In this document: positions 24,661 through 33,592 of the stretch, one piece after another
Numbering within the stretch: the first letter of the stretch is position 1
How the letters are laid out: every line of letters starts with the position of its first letter
NCBI GenBank assembly: GCA_944322005.1
Contig: CALUNL010000002.1
Span: forward strand, 248,001-312,000
Direction of reading: 5' to 3'
Length of the DNA: 64,000 bases
Source of the DNA: an uncultured Alistipes sp.
GTDB taxonomy: Bacteria > Bacteroidota > Bacteroidia > Bacteroidales > Rikenellaceae
The notes under the pieces: model-generated
What the model was told of the DNA's origin: nothing
The model's input: only the letters and a program-made list of their open reading frames with translations
The model's database searches: none
Translations under genes and position numbers: made by a program

Positions 24661-26871
24661 TCAGTTGTTCACGCGCCATGCCCTCTGGACTCCCTTTATG
24701 CGCATTATGGCATAGATGAGCGAGTCCACGGTGCCTGTCGACGGCACCTCGACGCTTATGGTGCCGGCTGCCGTGCCGTCGCCCCTCGAGGCGATCTTGA
24801 TCGACCGCATGTTCAGTTTCAGGTCGCGGCTGACGGTCTCGGTGATCTGTGTTATCACTCCCGCCGAATCACGCACGGTGACGGCTATGGTGACACGGAA
24901 CGAGCCCTGAGCCTGTTCGCGCCACCTCACCTCGCGTATGCGGTACGGGTAGTTCTCCTTCATCCGCCTTGCGTTCGGACAGTCGGAGCGGTGTATGGTT
25001 ATGCCGGAGTTGACGGTTATGAAGCCGAATATGTCGTCGCCCTTTATCGGGTTGCAGCACTTGGCGAGCTTGTAGACGATGTTGTTTATGCTCTCGTCGA
25101 TTATCAGCGCGTCGCTCGAGCGTTCGGTAGTCGTGACGCTTGCACGGCGCCGTTCCGCCTCGGCGGCGCGGCGTTCCTCGTCGGCCTCGCCCGAGATCCA
25201 CTTCAGAAGCACCTCCTTCGCCACGGCAAGGTCTATCTTCTCGGTGGCGATGAGCTCGTACAGGGCCGTCCCGGTACGCTGCTTGTAGTATTTGCACAGG
25301 TAGGCGACCGCCTCGTCGATGCTCTTCGGCAGCTTCCAGTTCTTGAGCTTGCGCTCCAGCTCCTCGCGCCCCAGGCGGGCGTTCTTCGCCTGCTCCTCAC
25401 GCAGGAACGACTTTATCTTCGACCGCGCCTTGGAGGTGACGACGATGTTGAGCCAGTCGGCCTTCGGCGTCTGGTTCTTCTGCGTGAATATCTCGACGAT
25501 GTCGCCGTTCTTCAGCGGCTCGCGTATCGGCACAGCCCGTCCGTTGACCTTTCCTCCGGAGCATGTGGCACCCAGATTGGTGTGGATGTCGAAGGCGAAG
25601 TCCAGAAGCGACGCCCCCTCTGGCAGCTTGCGTATGTCGCCGTTCGGCGTGAAGACGAATATCTCGTCCGATGCCGGCTTGGCGTCGAACCTCTCGGCGA
25701 TGCCCTCCTTGGTCTCCTCCATCAGCTCGCGCAGCCTCTGCAGCCACTGTTCGCTGGTGCGAGCGCCCTGGTTCACCCCCTTGTAGCGCCAGTGCGCGGC
25801 GATTCCGAGCTCGGCCACGTCGTCCATGCGCTCCGAGCGTATCTGTATCTCGACCCACTTGCCGTCGCCCGCCGAGACGGTCGTGTGTAGTGACTCGTAA
25901 CCGTTCGACTTCGGGATGGTTATCCAGTCGCGCATGCGCTCCGTATTCGGCGTGTAGATGTCGCTCACGATGGAGTAGACGGTCCAGCACTGCGTCTTCT
26001 CCTGCACCTGCGGGCAGTCGATGATGATTCGTATGGCGAATATGTCGTAGACCCCCTCGAACGGGACGTTCTGCTTGCGCATCTTGTTCCAGATGGAGTA
26101 TATCGACTTGGTGCGGCTCTTGATGTGGTAGCGGATGCCCTCGGCGTTCAGCCGCTTCTTTATCGGCTCGATGAAGCGTGCGATGAAGTCGGTGCGCTCC
26201 TGTTCGCTCTCCTTCAGCTTGCCGCAGATGTGGCGGTATCCCTCAGGTTCGAGCCAGCTCAGCGCGAGGTCCTCCAGCTCACTCTTGATGTTGTAGAGAC
26301 CGAGCTTGTGCGCTATCTGCGCATAGAGGTTCATGCTCTCCCAGCTCTTCTTCAACCGCTTGTTTTCCGGGAACATGGCCAGCGAGCGCATCACCTCGAG
26401 GCGGTCGGCGAGCTTTATCAGTATCACCCTCGGGTCCTCGGAGTAGGCCACCAGCAGGTCGCGGAAGTTCGATGCCTGTTCGGAGTGGGTGTTGAGTTTC
26501 AGCTCCGAGATGTTCGACAGCCCGACGACGATTCCGACGACCTCGTCGCCGAAACGGTCGTGTATGAGGTCGAGCATCTTCTCCAGCGAGCCGTCGTTGC
26601 GGCGGGCCGCTATGCGTACGCTGTCGTGCAGAATGGCCGATATGGTGGAGTTGCGGCCGAGACCCACCTCCGAAACCACTATCCGAGCCACCTCGACGTC
26701 GTGGTCGAGCAGCGGCGAGCCGTCGTAGCGGACAAGTTCGGCTGTCTGCTCCCATGCATATGTTATGGCATCGTCGACGAGCCTCTGCGAGGTCTCGGAG
26801 AATGCATCCGAGACGGCCTTGCGCAGGGCCGCATATCTTTCCAGAACCTTGTTTCTCTCCTCTTCTGTCAT
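24661..26871 (-). CDS. relA: RelA/SpoT-family (p)ppGpp synthetase, degenerate HD domain
   Basis: This 736-residue protein has the full Rel layout: HD domain (1-200), synthetase (about 220-390, with RTKSIYSIWNKM, YDIFAIRII, PKSNGYESLHT and EIQIRSERMDDVAELGIAAHW), TGS (about 400-460, DEIFVFTPNGD) and a C-terminal ACT domain from about 655. It makes the alarmone that slows ribosome synthesis when amino acids run out. The HD-domain HDxxED motif reads HDSVRI at about 82-87, so the Glu-Asp pair needed for hydrolysis is missing and the protein is probably synthetase-only. It starts 12 bases after the methyltransferase gene. Confidence 0.93.
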   Translation of the reverse strand: MTEEERNKVLERYAALRKAVSDAFSETSQRLVDDAITYAWEQTAELVRYDGSPLLDHDVEVARIVVSEVGLGRNSTISAILHDSVRIAARRNDGSLEKMLDLIHDRFGDEVVGIVVGLSNISELKLNTHSEQASNFRDLLVAYSEDPRVILIKLADRLEVMRSLAMFPENKRLKKSWESMNLYAQIAHKLGLYNIKSELEDLALSWLEPEGYRHICGKLKESEQERTDFIARFIEPIKKRLNAEGIRYHIKSRTKSIYSIWNKMRKQNVPFEGVYDIFAIRIIIDCPQVQEKTQCWTVYSIVSDIYTPNTERMRDWITIPKSNGYESLHTTVSAGDGKWVEIQIRSERMDDVAELGIAAHWRYKGVNQGARTSEQWLQRLRELMEETKEGIAERFDAKPASDEIFVFTPNGDIRKLPEGASLLDFAFDIHTNLGATCSGGKVNGRAVPIREPLKNGDIVEIFTQKNQTPKADWLNIVVTSKARSKIKSFLREEQAKNARLGREELERKLKNWKLPKSIDEAVAYLCKYYKQRTGTALYELIATEKIDLAVAKEVLLKWISGEADEERRAAEAERRRASVTTTERSSDALIIDESINNIVYKLAKCCNPIKGDDIFGFITVNSGITIHRSDCPNARRMKENYPYRIREVRWREQAQGSFRVTIAVTVRDSAGVITQITETVSRDLKLNMRSIKIASRGDGTAAGTISVEVPSTGTVDSLIYAIMRIKGVQRAWRVNN

Positions 26872-26883
26872 CTCTCTCTTCGT

Positions 26884-27672
26884 TTACGGTCTCCTCACAA
26901 TGTAAATCGGTTTGTCGTCGAGGGCGAATGTCTCGACCTCCTCGGGCGACAGCGACGCCGCATAGTTGAGCGTCTCCGGGACGAATCCCGCCTCGGCCAG
27001 CCGCTGCGCGTAGTCGCGCCCGTATACCCTCCGGTGGTCGTACTGCCCGAAGAGCCGCGTGCGCTCCTGCGGTGAGGTGACGGAGGCATCCTCGAACGTG
27101 TGCTCGCGCCCCTCGTCCACCGGGGAGAGTACTATCCCCCAGCCGCCGTGCCGCATGATGCGGTAGAGCTCCTTCAGCGCCCGGCGGTCGTCGTCGACAT
27201 GCTCCAGGAGGTGGTTGCATATTATGACGTCGACGCTCTGGTCCGGAAGCGGTATCTCCTGCACGTCGAAGTGCATCTTCGCAAGCGGGCTCTCGAGGTC
27301 GGCCGTGATGTAGCGGTCGGCATGGCCACCTTCGCCGTATGCCCTCTCGAAACGGTGCTTGAGGCAGACCTCCGGCGCGATGTGCAGCAGTACGGGCTGC
27401 TCTTCGAGCAACTTCGTCTCGCGTTGCAGGTAGAGCCACAGCGTGCGGTGGCGTTCGAGCGACAGGCATCCCGGGCAGAGGGCATCCTTGCGCGACTTCA
27501 CATAGCCGTAGGGCATGAACTTGCGCCGGCGGGTGCTGCATATCGGGCACTCGCGGCCGCTGCCGGCATAGAATGCTCCGAGCAGGGGCACGAAAGCCCC
27601 CGCCGTCCGTTGCATCAACGGGCGCGGGATGTGGTTCAAAGCCCACCGTATGCCGTGCTCGATCAGTCCCAT
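26884..27672 (-). CDS. SAM-dependent methyltransferase with N-terminal zinc ribbon
   Basis: The 262-residue product begins with a hydrophobic or amphipathic stretch, then a four-cysteine knuckle (CPIC at 42-45 and CPGC at 66-69) and a class I methyltransferase domain with DVIICNHLLEHVDDD near 155-170 as the acceptor-side motif. The glycine-rich SAM loop is not canonical (LLHIAPE). The substrate is unknown; the zinc ribbon hints at a nucleic acid or protein. ATG 27672 overlaps the xseB stop as TGATG, which supports this start over longer ones that lie antisense in xseB. Confidence 0.85.
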   Translation of the reverse strand: MGLIEHGIRWALNHIPRPLMQRTAGAFVPLLGAFYAGSGRECPICSTRRRKFMPYGYVKSRKDALCPGCLSLERHRTLWLYLQRETKLLEEQPVLLHIAPEVCLKHRFERAYGEGGHADRYITADLESPLAKMHFDVQEIPLPDQSVDVIICNHLLEHVDDDRRALKELYRIMRHGGWGIVLSPVDEGREHTFEDASVTSPQERTRLFGQYDHRRVYGRDYAQRLAEAGFVPETLNYAASLSPEEVETFALDDKPIYIVRRP

Positions 27673-27884
27673 CACTCCTCCGTTCTGTTCTCTTCGAGGA
27701 CTCGCTTCACCTCCTCCTCGGCCTTGCGCAGCCTGCTGCGGCACAGAGCTATCAGCTCCGACGCGCGGCCCACGCGTACGGAGAGCGAATCGATGTCCGC
27801 CTCCCCGTTCTCGAGCGATGCGATTATCTCCTCTATCTCGGCCATCGCCTCGCCGTATGTCATATCCAACGTTTTTTTATCCAT
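27672..27884 (-). CDS. xseB: Exodeoxyribonuclease VII small subunit
   Basis: A 70-residue helical protein with the XseB signature: TYGEAMAEIEEIIASLENGEADIDSL, then VGRASELIALCRSRLRKAEEEV. Several copies bind each XseA to make the single-strand exonuclease. It follows xseA by 74 bases and overlaps the methyltransferase start by one base. Confidence 0.94.
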   Translation of the reverse strand: MDKKTLDMTYGEAMAEIEEIIASLENGEADIDSLSVRVGRASELIALCRSRLRKAEEEVKRVLEENRTEE

Positions 27885-27958
27885 CGTAATTGTCTTTTGC
27901 GCCGATCAGGCCATTTTCTCCGCCATTGCGGATATTTTTTCGCGCGGGATTCCCGCGT

Positions 27959-29224
27959 TCAGGATTCCTTTCCCATCCCGATGCCCGTGATCTCGGCACT
28001 TACCGTGCCGTCGCACATCTCAAGTTCGAACACGTCTCCCTTGTGCAGCCCTTCCGTGCTCCGCAGGGCCTTTCCGTGCATCCTTGCGATGCCGAATCCG
28101 AGTCTCATCAGCCTCTGCGGCGCGAAGTTGGCGGTTATCGAGGCACAGGAGTCAAGCCTTTTCTCCTCCCGCTGCAGGGCACTCTCCGCAAACCTCTTCA
28201 GCGACTTTTCCAGCATCTCCGCCCCCGTCCTGGCCGACGAAATCCTCGCTCCGGCCGCACTCCCGCAGCGCAGCGCGAGCGACTGCAGTCGCAGGGACTG
28301 TATGTGGGTCAGCCTTATGCAGCTCTCGTTCAGCCGTGCGGCTGCGGCCTCTATCCCGGCATCGAACGCCGCCGCGCGGTCGTTGAGCCATACGGCTACG
28401 GCCGTCGGTGTCTTGAGCATGGTGTTGGCCACCATGTCCGTGACGCTTATGTCCTTGTCGTGGCCGATCCCCGTTATTACCGGCAGCGGGAACTGCGCCA
28501 CGGCCGATGCGAGCATGTAGGAGTCGTAGCACGAGAGGTCGCTGGCTCCGCCTCCGCCGCGGATTATCGCCACCGCGTCGAACTCCTGTTCGCGCTCCGC
28601 TATTGCAGCCAGTGCGTCGGCGATGCTGTCGCTGCTTGCCGTGCCCTGCATCACCGCCTCGAAAAGCTCGATGCGGAATGCATATGGGCTCCTTTCGGTC
28701 TGCCGCAGGAAGTCGCGCAACCCGGCGGCCGTCGCACTCGACACCACCGCTATGCGCTGCACCACTTCGGGCATCGGCAGACTGCGGTTGAGGTCCCACA
28801 CCCCGTCGCGCTGCAGCATCTCGACTGTCATGCGCCGGCGGCGCTCCATGTCGCCCAGCGTGTACGACGGGTCGATGTCGGTAATCTGCAGCGACAGCCC
28901 GTAGAGGCGGTGGTATGTCACCAGCGCCTTGACGAGAATCTTCATCCCGACGGCAAGCGGCGTCCCGTTCTCGCGCCGGAAGCGCGACTCCACGCCCGGC
29001 CACGCCGTGCGCCATATCACGCCGCGGGCCTGTGCCGTCGCCGTCCCGTTCGACGCGTCGTCGCTCTTCTCGACCAGCTCCAGGTAGCAGTGGCCGGAGT
29101 AGTTGACCTTCATCTCTGCAATCTCCGCGCAGACCCACAGCGGCAGCGGCAGCGCCGATGTCACGGCACTCTCGATGCGCCCCTGCAGCTCCGAAAGCGT
29201 TATGTGTCCCCTCTGTTCCGTCAC
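27959..29224 (-). CDS. xseA: Exodeoxyribonuclease VII large subunit
   Basis: The 421-residue subunit degrades single-stranded DNA in either direction and pairs with XseB. It has an N-terminal OB fold (LSELQGRIESAV to about 110) and the nuclease domain with VVSSATAAGLRDFL and the IIRGGGGASDLSCYD motif near 215-230. A GTG start at 29224 is chosen because it overlaps the stop of the upstream gene as GTGA and gives the usual N terminus; no ATG fits. The spacer to xseB is 74 bases. Confidence 0.93.
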   Translation of the reverse strand: MTEQRGHITLSELQGRIESAVTSALPLPLWVCAEIAEMKVNYSGHCYLELVEKSDDASNGTATAQARGVIWRTAWPGVESRFRRENGTPLAVGMKILVKALVTYHRLYGLSLQITDIDPSYTLGDMERRRRMTVEMLQRDGVWDLNRSLPMPEVVQRIAVVSSATAAGLRDFLRQTERSPYAFRIELFEAVMQGTASSDSIADALAAIAEREQEFDAVAIIRGGGGASDLSCYDSYMLASAVAQFPLPVITGIGHDKDISVTDMVANTMLKTPTAVAVWLNDRAAAFDAGIEAAAARLNESCIRLTHIQSLRLQSLALRCGSAAGARISSARTGAEMLEKSLKRFAESALQREEKRLDSCASITANFAPQRLMRLGFGIARMHGKALRSTEGLHKGDVFELEMCDGTVSAEITGIGMGKES

Positions 29225-29760
29225 AACAGTATTATGTATCTTTCGGGCGGCATCTGCTTCCCGCGCGGCAGCTGCACGTTGAGCACGTACTGGCTCTCGA
29301 CGCCCATGCCATCCTTCGTGGCCGGCTCCCATGACGGTGCCCCCTTTACGGCGGCGAGGACCTTCCTCCGCAGCCGCGAATCGGTGCACTCGAGCTCCTC
29401 CCCGAGGCGGAACGTGCCGTCGGCCTCTATCGTGTAGCGGTAGACGACCCTTGCCACGGGGTAGTGGTCGGGCCACTTCACCTGCGATGCGATGTACTCG
29501 TTGAACGAGCCGCCTCCCGTGAAGCGGGCCTCCCTGTCGAACTTCAGCGATATGATTATAACGCCGCCGTTGGCCCTTTCGCCGTATTTGGCTGTCGTCT
29601 GCTCGTCGGCCGCAAGCGTGGTTATGCTCTCGATGTCCTCCTCCGGGATGTGCGCGACGCTCTCCATCTCGACACCGTTGACTATGTACAGCGGTCCCTG
29701 CTGTGCCGCCGCGAATGCGGGACACAGTGCCAGCAGCAGTATGATCAGAAACCTTGGCAT
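29221..29760 (-). CDS. Secreted small protein with TonB-plug-like and TonB C-terminal-like parts
   Basis: This 179-residue protein has a signal peptide (FLIILLLALCPAFAAAQ, about 4-20). Residues 23-70 read PLYIVNGVEM, then IPEEDIESITTL and ANGGVIIISL, the pattern of the plug domain of TonB-dependent receptors. Residues 75-165 (WPDHYPVARVVYRYTIEADGTF) resemble the TonB C-terminal domain. The function is unknown; related modules accompany sensor proteases or scaffold periplasmic interactions. ATG 29760 is chosen over a longer frame because it opens the signal peptide. It sits between prfA and xseA and overlaps xseA by four bases. Confidence 0.75.
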   Translation of the reverse strand: MPRFLIILLLALCPAFAAAQQGPLYIVNGVEMESVAHIPEEDIESITTLAADEQTTAKYGERANGGVIIISLKFDREARFTGGGSFNEYIASQVKWPDHYPVARVVYRYTIEADGTFRLGEELECTDSRLRRKVLAAVKGAPSWEPATKDGMGVESQYVLNVQLPRGKQMPPERYIILL

Positions 29761-29823
29761 ATCACAAGCGTCTCGTTGTCGTCCTGCCCCGGGCCCTGCG
29801 GCCGCCATCCGGCGGCCCGTGCG

Positions 29824-30909
29824 TCAGAGTTCGGACTCCTTCAGCCTCTCGGCGTTCTCGGCCACGATCAGGTGGTCGATGCAGTCCTGGATGTCGCCGT
29901 CCATGAATGCCGCGAGGTTGTAGATGGTGTAGTTTATCCGGTGGTCGGTTATGCGGCCCTGCGGATAGTTGTAGGTCCGGATCTTCGCCGAGCGGTCGCC
30001 CGTCGAGACGAGCGTCTTGCGCTTCGACGCTATTTCATCGAGGTACTTCTGGTACTCGAGGTTGAAGATTCGCGTACGGAGCTCCTCGAAGGCCTTCTCG
30101 GTGTTCTTGAGCTGCGACTTCTGGTCCTGGCACTGCACGACGATTCCCGTCGGGATGTGCGTCAGGCGGATTGCCGAGTAGGTCGTGTTGACCGACTGTC
30201 CGCCCGGGCCCGAGGCGCAGAATATATCCTTGCGGATGTCGTTCCACGAAACCTCCACGTCGAACTCGTCGGCCTCCGGAAGCACCGCCACCGATGCGGC
30301 CGAGGTGTGTACGCGGCCCTGTGTCTCGGTCTGCGGCACGCGCTGCACGCGGTGCACGCCCGACTCATACTTGAGCGTACCGTAGACGTTGGTACCGGTG
30401 ACCTTCATTATCACCTCCTTGTAGCCGCCAACGGCGCCCTCGGAGAAGGATGTCACCTCGTATTTCCAGCCCTTCGACTCGATGTATTTGGTGTACATGC
30501 GCATGAGGTCGCCGGCAAACAGCGCCGCCTCGTCGCCGCCCGTGCCGCCGCGGATCTCGAGAACGGCGTTCTTGGCGTCCTGCGGGTCCTTCGGGATGAG
30601 CAGGAGCTTTATCTCCTCCTCCATCTTCTCCGTTTCGGGTTCCAGGCGGGCTATCTCGGCGCGCGCCATCTCGCGGAAATCCTCGTCCTTCTCGTTGGCG
30701 AGGATGTCCTTCGCGTCGGCGAGGTCCTTGAGGGCCTTGCGGTAGCGCTCCGAAACCTCGATTATCGGTTCGAGCTCCTTGTACTCCTTGTTGTACTGTA
30801 CGAACGTCTTGACGTCGGCGATCACCTCGGGGTCGGTGAGTTTCTGTCCCAGCTCCTCGTATTTGATTCCCAGTCCGTCCAGACGTGTCAAAATAGAATT
30901 TTCTGCCAT
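29824..30909 (-). CDS. prfA: Peptide chain release factor 1
   Basis: The 361-residue factor ends translation at UAA and UAG. Domain 3 holds the catalytic GGQ at about 236-238 in SGPGGQSVNTTYSAIRLTH; the methylated Gln is intact. The recognition segment lies upstream, near the VPQTETQGRVHTS stretch. Start ATG 30909 (MAENSIL) gives the normal length; the frame runs further upstream but is antisense to a hydrolase gene. It lies 17 bases downstream of hydrolase 1. Confidence 0.96.
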   Translation of the reverse strand: MAENSILTRLDGLGIKYEELGQKLTDPEVIADVKTFVQYNKEYKELEPIIEVSERYRKALKDLADAKDILANEKDEDFREMARAEIARLEPETEKMEEEIKLLLIPKDPQDAKNAVLEIRGGTGGDEAALFAGDLMRMYTKYIESKGWKYEVTSFSEGAVGGYKEVIMKVTGTNVYGTLKYESGVHRVQRVPQTETQGRVHTSAASVAVLPEADEFDVEVSWNDIRKDIFCASGPGGQSVNTTYSAIRLTHIPTGIVVQCQDQKSQLKNTEKAFEELRTRIFNLEYQKYLDEIASKRKTLVSTGDRSAKIRTYNYPQGRITDHRINYTIYNLAAFMDGDIQDCIDHLIVAENAERLKESEL

Positions 30910-30926
30910 ATCAGGTATTTGAAGTG

Positions 30927-31820
30927 TCATTGAATGGAGAGCCAGTCGAGCAGCGCGCGACGGTACTCGTCCTTGTACTTGAATCCCTCGTTGCCGGCCC
31001 ATCCGTGCCCGCCGGAAGGGTATATGTGCATCGAGGCCTTCACGCCGTGGTCCTTGAGCGCCTTGTAGTAGAGCACCGAGCTGATGGTCGGCACCACGCG
31101 GTCGTCGTCGCTCAGCAGCAGTATCGTCGGCGGGGTCGTCTCGTCGACGCGGTTCTCGAGCGAGTAGTACTCCTGTTCGGCCGGCGTGCGGTTGTCGCCC
31201 AGCAGGTAGCGGAACGTGTTCTGGTGTGTGAACCACGTCGTTCCGGTTATCACCGGGTAGAAGAGTATGGCGAATGCCGGCTTCTCCTCCTTCGGGGTGA
31301 AGGTCGAGGTGTATGCCGCGAGGTGTCCTCCGGCCGAGCTGCCGCAGATGCCCACCTTCGACGGGTCGATGCCGAGCTTGCCGGCATTGTCACGCAGGTA
31401 CTTCAGCGCAGCCTGCGCATCCTCGAGCGGAACCTCCCTGTGCCCGAGGTTCGGAAGGCGGTACTTCACCACGAGTGCCGTGATGCCGTTCTCCTTGAAC
31501 CACTCGGCCATGCCGAATCCCTCGTGCTTTATGCATACCTTGCTGTATCCGCCGCCGGGCAGTACCACCACGGCCTGTCCGGTCGCCTTCGCCGGGTCGG
31601 CCTTGAATAGGTAGAACACCGTCTGCGACGTGTGGGTGAAGTGTCCCGACTTGTTCAGCGCCTCGTCCTTCGTCTCCTCGTTCGAGTGCGGGGCCTTGGA
31701 GTTGTTCCACCACTCTATGACCTTGTCGGCGTTGTTGTCGACCGATACGGTCTTCTGTGCCGTTGCCGGGGCTGCCGAAAGCAGCAGCGCCGCGATTGCA
31801 AGTGTTAAAGTCTTTTTCAT
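30927..31820 (-). CDS. Secreted alpha/beta hydrolase (acetylesterase-like), copy 1
   Basis: This 297-residue protein has a signal peptide (about 1-22, ending APATAQ) and an alpha/beta hydrolase fold of the acetylxylan-esterase or BD-FAE-like group. PGGGY at about 88-92 forms the oxyanion hole, GSSAG at 160-164 carries the nucleophilic Ser162, SDDDR near 237-241 the acid and GGHGW near 270-274 the histidine. It probably deacylates sugars or polysaccharides in the periplasm. It is clearly divergent from copies 2 and 3 and ends 17 bases before prfA. Confidence 0.88.
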   Translation of the reverse strand: MKKTLTLAIAALLLSAAPATAQKTVSVDNNADKVIEWWNNSKAPHSNEETKDEALNKSGHFTHTSQTVFYLFKADPAKATGQAVVVLPGGGYSKVCIKHEGFGMAEWFKENGITALVVKYRLPNLGHREVPLEDAQAALKYLRDNAGKLGIDPSKVGICGSSAGGHLAAYTSTFTPKEEKPAFAILFYPVITGTTWFTHQNTFRYLLGDNRTPAEQEYYSLENRVDETTPPTILLLSDDDRVVPTISSVLYYKALKDHGVKASMHIYPSGGHGWAGNEGFKYKDEYRRALLDWLSIQ

Positions 31821-32679
31821 ATCCGTTCAGGTTTTCAGGTTTTGTCTATTCGAGCGCCGAGAGCCAGTCGAGCAGTGCGCGGCGGTACTCTCCGGTGTAC
31901 TTGAACTTTTCGTTTCCGGCCCAGCCGTGTCCTCCGGATGGGTATATGTGCATCGAGGCCCTCACGCCGTGGCGCTTAAGCGCCTGGTAGTAGAGCATCG
32001 AGTTCTCAGGCAGCACCGTGCGGTCGTCGTCGCACAGTATGAGCATCGCAGGCGGTGTGGATTCGTCCACCATTCCGTCGGTCGAGAATGCCTCGTGTCC
32101 GGCCGGCGTGCGCTCCTCACCCAGCAGGTTGCGGAAGGTGTTCTGGAACCAGAACTTTCCCGATACAACCGGGTAGAAGAGTATCGAGAATGCGGGCCTC
32201 TCGCCGCCGCCGATGGCGTTCGACGCATATGCCGCAAGGTGCCCTCCCGCGGAACTGCCGCACACGCCCACCCTCGACGGGTCGATTCCGAGCTTCGCCG
32301 CATTGTCGCGCAGGTATCCCATTGCGGCCCGCACATCCTCCAGCGGGACCTCCGGATGGCCGTTCGGAAGCCGGTACTTGAGCACCAGCGCCGTGATTCC
32401 GTTCTCCTTGAACCACTCTCCCATGCCGAACCCCCCGTGCTTTATGCTGATCCGGCTGTATCCGCCTCCCGGCATCACGACCACCGCCTGTCCGGTTGCC
32501 TTTGCAGGGTCGGCCTTGAAGAGGTAGAATACCGTCTGCGACGTGTGCGACACGTGTCGGCGTTCGTTTATCCGCTCGTCCTCCGTCTCGAAGTTGGAGT
32601 GGGGAGCCGTGGAGTTGTCCCACCATACGACCACCTCGTCGGCGCTGTTCGGCACCGATACGGTCTTCTGTGCCGTTGC
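31741..32679. repeat. Tandem duplication, first unit (939 bp, period 913)
   Basis: This stretch is matched base for base by 32654-33592. The two units overlap by 26 bases (32654-32679), the breakpoint identity. Identity was checked by aligned reading of the ends and by identical translations in several frames. Confidence 0.93.
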
Positions 32680-32733
32680 CGGGGCTGCCGAAAGCAGCAG
32701 CGCCGCGATTGCAAGTGTTAAAGTCTTTTTCAT
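31846..32733 (-). CDS. Secreted alpha/beta hydrolase, copy 2 (chimera)
   Basis: The 295-residue protein has the signal peptide of copy 1 (MKKTLTLAIAALLLSAAPAT, same DNA) joined to a mature part identical to copy 3. The oxyanion loop PGGGY, nucleophile GSSAG, DDDR and GGHGW are all intact, so it should be active. It is separated from copy 1 by 25 bases, the same spacer that separates it from copy 3. It is best explained as the product of an unequal crossover between copies 1 and 3. The likely substrate class is acylated carbohydrate. Confidence 0.88.
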   Translation of the reverse strand: MKKTLTLAIAALLLSAAPATAQKTVSVPNSADEVVVWWDNSTAPHSNFETEDERINERRHVSHTSQTVFYLFKADPAKATGQAVVVMPGGGYSRISIKHGGFGMGEWFKENGITALVLKYRLPNGHPEVPLEDVRAAMGYLRDNAAKLGIDPSRVGVCGSSAGGHLAAYASNAIGGGERPAFSILFYPVVSGKFWFQNTFRNLLGEERTPAGHEAFSTDGMVDESTPPAMLILCDDDRTVLPENSMLYYQALKRHGVRASMHIYPSGGHGWAGNEKFKYTGEYRRALLDWLSALE

Positions 32734-33592
32734 ATCCGTTCAGGTTTTCAGGTTTTGTCTATTCGAGCGCCGAGAGCCAGTCGAGCAGTGCGCGGCGGTA
32801 CTCTCCGGTGTACTTGAACTTTTCGTTTCCGGCCCAGCCGTGTCCTCCGGATGGGTATATGTGCATCGAGGCCCTCACGCCGTGGCGCTTAAGCGCCTGG
32901 TAGTAGAGCATCGAGTTCTCAGGCAGCACCGTGCGGTCGTCGTCGCACAGTATGAGCATCGCAGGCGGTGTGGATTCGTCCACCATTCCGTCGGTCGAGA
33001 ATGCCTCGTGTCCGGCCGGCGTGCGCTCCTCACCCAGCAGGTTGCGGAAGGTGTTCTGGAACCAGAACTTTCCCGATACAACCGGGTAGAAGAGTATCGA
33101 GAATGCGGGCCTCTCGCCGCCGCCGATGGCGTTCGACGCATATGCCGCAAGGTGCCCTCCCGCGGAACTGCCGCACACGCCCACCCTCGACGGGTCGATT
33201 CCGAGCTTCGCCGCATTGTCGCGCAGGTATCCCATTGCGGCCCGCACATCCTCCAGCGGGACCTCCGGATGGCCGTTCGGAAGCCGGTACTTGAGCACCA
33301 GCGCCGTGATTCCGTTCTCCTTGAACCACTCTCCCATGCCGAACCCCCCGTGCTTTATGCTGATCCGGCTGTATCCGCCTCCCGGCATCACGACCACCGC
33401 CTGTCCGGTTGCCTTTGCAGGGTCGGCCTTGAAGAGGTAGAATACCGTCTGCGACGTGTGCGACACGTGTCGGCGTTCGTTTATCCGCTCGTCCTCCGTC
33501 TCGAAGTTGGAGTGGGGAGCCGTGGAGTTGTCCCACCATACGACCACCTCGTCGGCGCTGTTCGGCACCGATACGGTCTTCTGTGCCGTTGC
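32654..33592. repeat. Tandem duplication, second unit (939 bp, period 913)
   Basis: Exact copy of 31741-32679. After 33592 the sequence switches from the copy-1-type signal peptide codons to the different signal peptide of copy 3. Confidence 0.93.

Noticed and set aside
30910-31236. N-terminal extension of release factor 1
   Set aside because: It is antisense within hydrolase 1, and the normal RF1 start is at 30909.
31741-33592. CRISPR or satellite-type repeat
   Set aside because: There are only two long units containing a full gene; there are no short spacers.
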